This document shows, in pieces, positions 1 through 4,762 of a stretch of 5,757 nt of DNA (position 1 is the stretch's first letter; each line of letters opens with the position of its first letter). The stretch covers positions 1 through 5,757 of the forward strand of contig JAUYJH010000166.1 of the NCBI GenBank assembly GCA_030688705.1, given 5' to 3'. Source of the stretch: Deltaproteobacteria bacterium (lineage in GTDB: Bacteria > UBA10199 > SPLOWO2-01-44-7). The notes below the pieces were generated by a model. That model saw only the letters and a list, made by a program, of their open reading frames with translations. It was not told where the DNA came from and ran no database searches. The position numbers and the translations under genes were made by a program.

Positions 1-140
1 TCGGCCAGCCGGGAATCGCGTCCCATCAGCGATTGGACCGAGTTGGCCACCATCTCTTCCACCATCCCTCCCATTTTCAAAATGAGATTTTTTAAATTTT
101 TCAGCTCCTGTTCATATTGTTTGTCGGCATGACTCGTCAT
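1..140 (-). CDS. phoU: PhoU, phosphate-signalling accessory protein (N-terminal part, cut by window edge)
   Basis: PhoU is a cytoplasmic helical-bundle protein that works with the Pst transporter and the PhoR sensor kinase to keep the Pho regulon off when phosphate is plentiful. Only about 46 residues are visible. They begin MTSHADKQYEQELKNL and include the typical first-helix pattern LKMGGMVEEMVANSVQ followed by RDSRLA, which matches the family's conserved L..MG..VE.M...A...L..RD. The ATG overlaps the pstB stop as ATGA, and an AGGGAGG Shine-Dalgarno sequence (146-152) lies 5 nt upstream inside the last pstB codons, so the start is well supported and translation is probably coupled to pstB. 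Position as last known gene of a pst operon is standard. The rest of the gene lies beyond position 1, so completeness cannot be judged. Confidence 0.93.
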   Translation of the reverse strand, partial: MTSHADKQYEQELKNLKNLILKMGGMVEEMVANSVQSLMGRDSRLA

Positions 141-883
141 CCAAACCTCCCTGTAATATATTCTTCTGTTCTTTTTTCTTTGGGATTCGTGAAAAGTTTT
201 TTTGTCGCCCCGTGCTCCACCAAATCCCCCATGTACAAAAAGGCGGTGTCATCGGAAACGCGGGCGGCCTGTTGCATATTATGAGTGACAATCACGATCG
301 TGTAATGCTCGCGCAGTTCGTGGATCAATTCTTCAATGTGAGTCGTTGAAATAGGGTCTAAAGAGGAACAAGGTTCATCCATAAGCAAAACTTCCGGGTC
401 GACTGCCAAAGCCCGCGCGATACAGAGTCTCTGTTGCTGGCCTCCGGAGAGAGAGACTCCCGGCTGATGGAGTTTTTCTTTAACCTCTTCCCACAACGCC
501 GCTTTTTTGAGGCTGATCTCGGCAATCGATTCCAATTCCTTTTTGTTGCGCATACCGTTCAATCTCAAGCCCGCCGTCACATTTTCCAAGATCGACATCG
601 TCGGAAACGGATTGGGGCGCTGAAAAATCATCCCGACTCTTCGGCGGAGCGTTACCGGATCAAAGTCGGCAATTGATTCTTCATCCAAAACAATTTTTCC
701 CTCCCATTTCGCACTCCCGATAGTTTCATGCATCCGGTTTAAACACCGAACAAGCGTCGATTTGCCGCAACCGGAGGGCCCGATCACGGCCAAAACCGTG
801 TTGACGGGAATGGCAAGAGAAACATTTTTCAACGCCTGATTTTTTCCAAACCAGGCGTTTAATTTTTCAATTTTTATTTTCAT
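137..883 (-). CDS. pstB: PstB, ATP-binding subunit of the phosphate ABC transporter
   Basis: PstB is the cytoplasmic ATPase that drives phosphate import through the PstC-PstA channel. The 248-residue product has the full usual length and every ABC ATPase motif: Walker A GPSGCGKS at 35-42, the Q-loop glutamine in IFQRPNPFP near 87-95, the ABC signature LSGGQQQR at 145-152, Walker B VLLMDEP with catalytic Glu170, the D-loop SSLD at 173-176, and the switch histidine H201. The PNPFP segment after the Q-loop and the CLNRMH segment after Walker A are typical of PstB rather than of ABC ATPases in general. The ATG lies 17 bp inside the end of pstA. No clear Shine-Dalgarno sequence precedes it, so coupling to pstA translation is likely. 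The last codons carry the ribosome-binding site of phoU. All catalytic residues are present and the protein should be functional. Confidence 0.98.
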   Translation of the reverse strand: MKIKIEKLNAWFGKNQALKNVSLAIPVNTVLAVIGPSGCGKSTLVRCLNRMHETIGSAKWEGKIVLDEESIADFDPVTLRRRVGMIFQRPNPFPTMSILENVTAGLRLNGMRNKKELESIAEISLKKAALWEEVKEKLHQPGVSLSGGQQQRLCIARALAVDPEVLLMDEPCSSLDPISTTHIEELIHELREHYTIVIVTHNMQQAARVSDDTAFLYMGDLVEHGATKKLFTNPKEKRTEEYITGRFG

Positions 884-1700
884 GGAAAATAAGCCGTGAC
901 AAAGCGTTCAATAAAAAAATAATCACAATCAAAACAAAAGCCCCGGCCAACGCTTGTCTTTGCCAGTCTTCATAGGGGCTAATGGAAAAAGTATAGATTT
1001 GCAATGGAAGAGCGGCTGTCGGTTCCAACGGCGAAAAATTCCAATATTGGTTTCCCAGCGTTGTGAATAAAAGAGGCGCGGTCTCCCCGGCGATGCGGGC
1101 CACCGCCAGCATGATGGCTGTTATAATGCCGCTCGCCGCCGTTTTCAAAACCACGAAGGTCAGCATCTTCCAACGATGGATGCCCAAAGCCAAGGCCCCC
1201 TCCCGAAGCGAAACCGGCACCAAGCGCATCATTTCTTCCGTGGTCCGCAAAATAATGGGAATCATGATGATGGCCAGCGCAAAACTTCCAGAGACACCGG
1301 AAAACCCTTTCATCGGCAACACAAAAAGGGTGTAGGCAAAAATGCCAATCACAATGGATGGGGTGCCGCTTAAAACATCGGCGCTGAAACGGACCCAGGA
1401 GCTAAACCTCCCTTTTCCAAACTCGGCAAGATAAATGCCCCCCATAACCCCGACCGGGACCCCCATGGCCGAGGCGGTCAAAATGAGCATTAATGTTCCG
1501 GCAATCGCGTTCGCCATGCCGCCGCCGGTTTCTCCGACCGGTTTCGGGAGCTGTGTGAAAAAATCAAAATTAAGGGCCCCCCCTCCGCGAATCAATAGGT
1601 CCGAAAAAATCAGAACGAGCGGAATCATCGCCAAAATGGCGCAGATAAATGTTGCAAAAAGCATCAGACGATTCACATTTTTTCTTAAAAAATAATTCAT
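867..1700 (-). CDS. pstA: PstA, phosphate ABC transporter permease subunit
   Basis: PstA pairs with PstC to form the inner-membrane phosphate channel. The 277-residue product has about six hydrophobic segments (near residues 11-33, 64-92, 108-130, 138-152, 190-213 and 249-270). It has the permease EAA loop, REGALALGIHRWKMLTFVVL, at about 166-185, which contacts PstB. The segment ARIAGETAPLLFT near 201-213 is characteristic of PstA. The start is not fully certain. The ATG at 1700 lies 5 bp after the pstC stop, whereas an in-frame TTG three codons earlier (1709) would overlap that stop as TTGA. Neither has a clear Shine-Dalgarno sequence, so the ATG is preferred on codon grounds and coupling to pstC is likely. 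The 3' end overlaps pstB by 17 bp. The gene looks intact. Confidence 0.96.
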   Translation of the reverse strand: MNYFLRKNVNRLMLFATFICAILAMIPLVLIFSDLLIRGGGALNFDFFTQLPKPVGETGGGMANAIAGTLMLILTASAMGVPVGVMGGIYLAEFGKGRFSSWVRFSADVLSGTPSIVIGIFAYTLFVLPMKGFSGVSGSFALAIIMIPIILRTTEEMMRLVPVSLREGALALGIHRWKMLTFVVLKTAASGIITAIMLAVARIAGETAPLLFTTLGNQYWNFSPLEPTAALPLQIYTFSISPYEDWQRQALAGAFVLIVIIFLLNALSRLIFHENKN

Positions 1701-1705
1701 CGTGT

Positions 1706-2614
1706 TCAAACGGCCGCAAAGGGCTTGGCTGTTTTCATCACCAAAAGCCTTGCGATCATGTTGACTAAAAAAGTGACCAAAAACAAAACAAGCCCGATTT
1801 CCGCCAATGCCGAAAGATAAAGATCGGACGAGGCCTCCGCAAATTCATTGGCGATCACCGAGGCCATGGTATGAGAGGGGGCAAAAAGAGAGAGGGATAT
1901 GTCGGGGCGGTTGCCGATCACCATGGTCACCGCCATGGTTTCTCCCAATGCCCTTCCCAAACCTAAAAAAATCGCCCCAAAAATGCCCGATTTTCCATAG
2001 CGCAAAACCGCTACCCGTGTGGTTTCCCAGCGTGTAGCCCCCAGTGCCAAAGCCGCTTCTCTTTGATGCTGTGGCACCGCTTGCATCACATCCCGCGAGA
2101 TGGAAGAGATGATAGGGATAATCATGATCGCCAGCAAAATAGCCGCGGGCAACATTCCGATGCCATAGGGAGGCCCCTCAAAAAACGGGAGGAACCCAAA
2201 ACGATCGATAAAAAACGGCTCCACTTTTTCACGTAACAATGGCACCAGATAAAAAAGCCCCCACAATCCATAAATAACAGAAGGGATGGCGGCCAAAAGT
2301 TCCACCAAAAAAGCGATGGGGCGGCGCAGATAATAGGGAGCCAGTTCGGAGAGAAAAATCGCAACACCCAAACTCAAAGGAATCGCCATGATCAGTGCCA
2401 AACCGGAGGAGACGAGTGTTCCATAAACAAACGGAAGGGCTCCGTAATCATGAATCACCGGATCCCAAACTTTTTTGATTAAAAACAAAAACCCCGATTG
2501 TTGGATAGAGGGCCAAGACTCCATCAAAAGCAAAAAACCCATCAAAGAGACAATCGCAACAGAGAGAAAAGCAAAAACCTTGGTTGTCTTTTCAAAAATA
2601 AAATCAGCTCGCAT
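1706..2614 (-). CDS. pstC: PstC, phosphate ABC transporter permease subunit
   Basis: PstC is the other membrane half of the phosphate channel. The 302-residue product has a hydrophobic helix near residues 12-31, a periplasmic stretch, and further membrane segments near 63-90, 100-125, 152-172, 208-233 and 265-290. The EAA loop REAALALGATRWETTRVAVL is at about 185-204, followed by GLGRALGETMAVTMVIGN (218-235), a hallmark of PstC that carries conserved charged residues inside the membrane. AAIPSVIYGLWGLF (108-121) is also family-typical. The ATG directly follows the pstS stop (TAA then ATG, no spacer). An AAAGGTGG Shine-Dalgarno sequence at 2623-2630 sits 8 nt upstream inside the last pstS codons. 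No damage is seen. Confidence 0.97.
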   Translation of the reverse strand: MRADFIFEKTTKVFAFLSVAIVSLMGFLLLMESWPSIQQSGFLFLIKKVWDPVIHDYGALPFVYGTLVSSGLALIMAIPLSLGVAIFLSELAPYYLRRPIAFLVELLAAIPSVIYGLWGLFYLVPLLREKVEPFFIDRFGFLPFFEGPPYGIGMLPAAILLAIMIIPIISSISRDVMQAVPQHQREAALALGATRWETTRVAVLRYGKSGIFGAIFLGLGRALGETMAVTMVIGNRPDISLSLFAPSHTMASVIANEFAEASSDLYLSALAEIGLVLFLVTFLVNMIARLLVMKTAKPFAAV

Positions 2615-3646
2615 TTACTTAGCCACCTTTATGGTAGAAATAGTTGCCTCGATTTTGGCCGTCAGTGAGTCGGGGAGCGGCGCATAGTGAAGAATTGGCG
2701 CCAACTTTTGCCCCTCTTTTGTCGCCCATCTCAAAAATTGGACAAGCGCTTTGCCCTTTGCCGCATTTTCCTGCGTTTGATAAATAAGAAGATAGGTGAA
2801 GGCGCTGATCGGATAGCTTTGCGCCCCGGGGGCATCGGTAATGGAGACGCGGTAATCTTTGGGCATGTTCCCCGCGACCCCCTCGGCGGCCGCCGTGGTG
2901 GAGGCAATGGTCGGTTTTATAAACTGTCCCGCCCTGTTTTGAATCAGCGCCGTCGGCAATTTGTTGGGAACGGCGTAGCCCAACTCGATGTAGCCAATGG
3001 AACCGTGAGTCTGTTTGACCAAACCGGTCACCCCCTCATTCCCCTTGCCACCAAGCCCTGCCGGCCAATTGACCGCTTTTTCTCTCCCCACCTTTTGTTT
3101 CCATTCAGGGCTCACCTTCGAGAGATAATCGGTGAAAACATAGGTCGTGCCACTGCCGTCGGAACGATGCGCCACCAAAATGGATTTTTCGGGAAGTTTT
3201 TTTTCGGGATTCAGGGCCGCCAGTCTCGGATCATTCCACTTTTTGAGCTTTCCCAAAAAAATATCGGCCACAACGGGGCCGGTCAGTTTCAAATCGTCCC
3301 CCACCTCTGGCAGATTATAGCTTAAAACAACCGTGCCTAAGACAGCGGGGATATGGAGCAGCTTCCAATCGAGCTTGGCCAGTTGTGCGTCACTGATAGG
3401 GGCATCGGAGGCGCCGAAATCGACCGTTCTCTCTGCAATCTGCTTGATGCCGCCGCCGGAACCGATCGATTGGTAATTAAAGCGGAGCTTCGGATGCAGC
3501 TTGTGATATTCATGAAACCATTTGGAGTAAAGGGGGTAGGGAAAGGTGGCCCCCGCGCCGTTGATCAGAAGCGGTTTTTCGGAACAGGCCGAAAAACTAA
3601 CCGCCGCAAGCAGCGCGACCGCCAACAAACCCAATATTTTTCTCAT
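2615..3646 (-). CDS. pstS: PstS, phosphate-binding protein, probable lipoprotein
   Basis: PstS captures inorganic phosphate outside the inner membrane and delivers it to PstC-PstA. From the chosen start the product has 343 residues, normal for the family. Residues 1-20 form a signal sequence (MRK, then a hydrophobic run) ending FSAC, with Cys21 as candidate lipidated residue. Position -3 is Phe rather than the usual Leu, so the lipobox is slightly atypical. The ligand-binding motifs are all present: GAGATFP at 30-36, SIGSGGG at 60-66, DFGASDAP at 76-83 and HRSDGSGTTYVF at 160-171. The start at 3646 is preferred over an in-frame start 10 codons upstream. It is preceded by AAGGAGG with a 4-nt spacer and begins directly with the signal peptide, while the longer form would add a charged, glycine-containing extension before it. 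It is the first gene of the operon, behind a Pho-box promoter. Confidence 0.97.
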   Translation of the reverse strand: MRKILGLLAVALLAAVSFSACSEKPLLINGAGATFPYPLYSKWFHEYHKLHPKLRFNYQSIGSGGGIKQIAERTVDFGASDAPISDAQLAKLDWKLLHIPAVLGTVVLSYNLPEVGDDLKLTGPVVADIFLGKLKKWNDPRLAALNPEKKLPEKSILVAHRSDGSGTTYVFTDYLSKVSPEWKQKVGREKAVNWPAGLGGKGNEGVTGLVKQTHGSIGYIELGYAVPNKLPTALIQNRAGQFIKPTIASTTAAAEGVAGNMPKDYRVSITDAPGAQSYPISAFTYLLIYQTQENAAKGKALVQFLRWATKEGQKLAPILHYAPLPDSLTAKIEATISTIKVAK

Positions 3647-3650
3647 GTTG

Positions 3651-3657
3651 CCTCCTT
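3651..3657 (-). promoter_or_regulatory. Shine-Dalgarno sequence of pstS
   Basis: The minus strand reads AAGGAGG four nucleotides (CAAC) before the ATG at 3646. This near-perfect site decides the pstS start against the longer in-frame alternative at 3676. It is also the strongest ribosome-binding site among the pst genes, which fits the high demand for the binding protein relative to the membrane subunits. Confidence 0.85.
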
Positions 3658-3695
3658 TTTTATCCGTTTTAAACATGCAAGGGAAGGATTAAAAG

Positions 3696-3710
3696 ATTAT
3701 CGCAATATTT
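3696..3710 (-). promoter_or_regulatory. Candidate -10 region of the pstS promoter
   Basis: Downstream of the Pho box two A/T hexamers could act as the -10 element. On the minus strand these are AAATAT (3705-3710), 13 nt after the box, and GATAAT (3696-3701), 22 nt after it. GATAAT is closer to TATAAT. AAATAT is closer to the spacing seen at known PhoB-dependent promoters, where PhoB replaces a normal -35. Either gives a leader of roughly 40-55 nt. Neither can be proven from sequence. Confidence 0.4.
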
Positions 3711-3723
3711 TGCCTAAATTTTT

Positions 3724-3741
3724 GTAACGATTTTATGACGA
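3724..3741 (-). promoter_or_regulatory. Candidate Pho box (PhoB binding site) upstream of pstS
   Basis: The minus strand reads TCGTCATAAAATCGTTAC. Two half-sites, CGTCA and CGTTA, are spaced exactly 11 bp apart with an A/T-rich spacer. This matches the architecture of the E. coli Pho box (CTGTCATAAA.CTGTCAC) at about 13 of 18 positions. It lies about 78 bp upstream of the pstS ATG, in the right orientation and in front of the expected operon. The inference is that PhoB activates the operon under phosphate starvation. No PhoB gene is in the window. Confidence 0.72.
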
Positions 3742-3798
3742 AATAACCTCATAAGGAGCCAGGCACCTCATGAGGTGCCTGGCTCCTCGTGAGTTATT
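3742..3798. repeat. Palindromic repeat, copy A (perfect 34-bp core in a ~57-bp imperfect palindrome)
   Basis: Positions 3754-3770 (AGGAGCCAGGCACCTCA) and 3771-3787 are exact reverse complements with no loop, giving a 34-bp perfect palindrome. The symmetry continues outward imperfectly to AATAAC at 3742 and GTTATT at 3793-3798. The element overlaps the stop codon of the abiEii remnant at one end and ends directly against the Pho box at the other. There is no T-run after either arm, so it is not a standard intrinsic terminator, though an RNA hairpin this strong could still block read-through into pst. It shares a 21-bp exact match with copy B (3750-3770 and 4732-4752). It resembles REP-type palindromic elements, but the family cannot be named from this window. 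Confidence 0.85.
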
Positions 3799-4338
3799 CG
3801 TATTTTTTTCGGAGCGAGGCAAACTCCTCCGGGAATGCGGCGATCCATCTTTCAACAAAGCGCCCATCCTCAAACAGGGGATTGAGATCTGCCGCGAGGT
3901 CGCCCGGTTTTGTTTTGGATACGATTTCAGCCAGTTTGTCGAAAGCACCTCGAACCGTATATTGCCCATGAGTCTCTTTTAATCTGTCCGGGTTTGGCAG
4001 TACCCCTTTTTGCATGTACCAGATCAAATCGTAGAAATCCCTCCCTTTGATCTTAATGCCGGTTTTTCCTTTTTCCCATATCCGTTCCAGACAGGCCGCC
4101 ATCTTGCCGGCCATCAGCGTGGGGATGTCATAATGTCTGATAACAAAACTAAACCGATCTTCTGAAATCGTTTTGGGTTCGGTCGGGTATTTTTTCTCTG
4201 TCGGATTTACTTCCACTTTGACATTCAAATTTTCGGCCTCATGGGATGAAATGCCGAGCTGATAATGACATCCGGCCTTAAAGCGGCGCGCCGGCCCTCT
4301 TGAACAATCATTCCCAATTCATCCAATAGTGTGGCCAT
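3794..4338 (-). pseudogene. AbiEii-like nucleotidyltransferase toxin, internally deleted and frameshifted
   Basis: The open frame from 4228 (TTG) to 3794 encodes 144 residues that resemble the C-terminal half of AbiEii/DUF1814 toxins. The segments are FVIRHYDIPTLMAGKMAACLERI, with the conserved Lys42, followed by KGRDFYDLIWY, with Arg63-Asp64-x-x-Asp67. Coding similarity extends upstream of 4228 in the same frame (LGISSHEAENLNVKVEVN, like the family's ELGLS.H..E.L.IK.EV). The N-terminal catalytic part, with the GG(T)AL and D-x-D motifs, is absent. A separate ATG at 4338 overlaps the end of abiEi by 20 bp and begins MATLLDELGMIVQEGRRAAL, a plausible original start, but that frame stops at 4225. 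The likely history is loss of about 110-130 codons with a frameshift near 4260-4310. Full-length homologues are larger than this fragment. The product should not be an active toxin. Family assignment is good, and the exact deletion boundary is inferred. Confidence 0.75.
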
Positions 4339-4753
4339 CAGTCAACTCCTCCAATTTGGACAAAAATCTGATCATCTTTTTTATCCCGCTTTTTTGGGTG
4401 ATACGATAAAAGAGTTTCAAATCTTTATCCTTCAGGTTTCTCCAGTTAAGGCGCAGTTCGTCAATGATCTTGTCCGAATCGAGATCGGTCATGCGCAAAT
4501 AGATATAATCAAAGAGGGCTTTTGCGAGGGAAGCTTCATAGATCACATTTTTCCCGTAATGTTTTGGTTCAAACCCAAAAAACAAATCTTTTTTTACCGA
4601 ATGATAATAAAAGGCGCCGAGCGCATTTGTATAGCGGCGGGTTGTTTTAGGGGTGATGGAGGTAAAGGCAAATGTGGCTTCGGTCAAAAGGTTATATTTT
4701 TGGAGAACATACTCCAGACTCAAATAAACCGCATAAGGAGCCAGGCACCTCAC
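4319..4753 (-). pseudogene. AbiEi-like antitoxin remnant, missing its N-terminal DNA-binding domain
   Basis: The 144-residue frame carries the start of the AbiEi antitoxin domain: YLSLEYVLQKYNLLTEATFAFTSIT (about 10-34), TTRRYTNALGAFYYHSVKKDLFFGF (37-61) and EASLAKALFDYIYL (73-86). The last of these is the typical E.AL.D..YL block. Full AbiEi proteins are about 190 residues or more and begin with a winged-helix domain of some 50-60 residues, which is missing. The GTG start and residues MRCLAPY are encoded by repeat copy B, so the true 5' end was replaced at the repeat. Only a weak GGA precedes the GTG. Its stop at 4319 overlaps the ATG of the abiEii remnant, matching the usual antitoxin-toxin order. 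In AbiE systems this protein represses its own promoter and opposes the toxin. Here it would lack the DNA-binding part. Confidence 0.75.
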
Positions 4754-4762
4754 GAGTCATTC
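4722..4762. repeat. Repeat copy B, one-armed derivative of the palindrome
   Basis: A 21-bp stretch (4732-4752) is identical to 3750-3770 of copy A, and the bases before it also match with one gap and one mismatch (AAATAAACCG against AAATAACCT). After the shared arm, copy B continues CTCACGAGTCATTC, which matches 11 of 14 bases of the outer end of copy A (CTCGTGAGTTATTC, 3786-3799). The second arm of the palindrome, about 17-18 bp, is therefore missing. The copy lies between the stop of the upstream protein gene and the abiEi remnant, and it supplies the first codons of that remnant. Confidence 0.8.

Noticed and set aside
2687..3325. Plus-strand open frame of 212 codons opposite pstS
   Set aside because: It lies antisense to a gene with all PstS motifs, its translation shows no family features, and it has the basic, low-complexity look of a shadow frame.
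3647..3676. Ten-codon N-terminal extension of PstS
   Set aside because: It would put charged residues before the signal peptide. The ATG at 3646 has an ideal Shine-Dalgarno sequence, which itself lies inside the proposed extension.
3754..3787. Palindrome as a standard Rho-independent terminator for the upstream genes
   Set aside because: The stem is followed by a mixed TTATGAGG sequence rather than a T-run. The related sequence at copy B, which occurs elsewhere in one-armed form, points to a repeat element first.
3733..3969. Minus-strand frame of 78 codons ending in the repeat
   Set aside because: It overlaps the AbiEii C-terminal coding sequence in another frame, and its last residues merely translate the palindrome.
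3742..4762. CRISPR array or a new multi-gene defence system
   Set aside because: There are only two repeat copies, about 1 kb apart, with gene remnants between them and no spacers. The genes are degraded members of a known toxin-antitoxin family.
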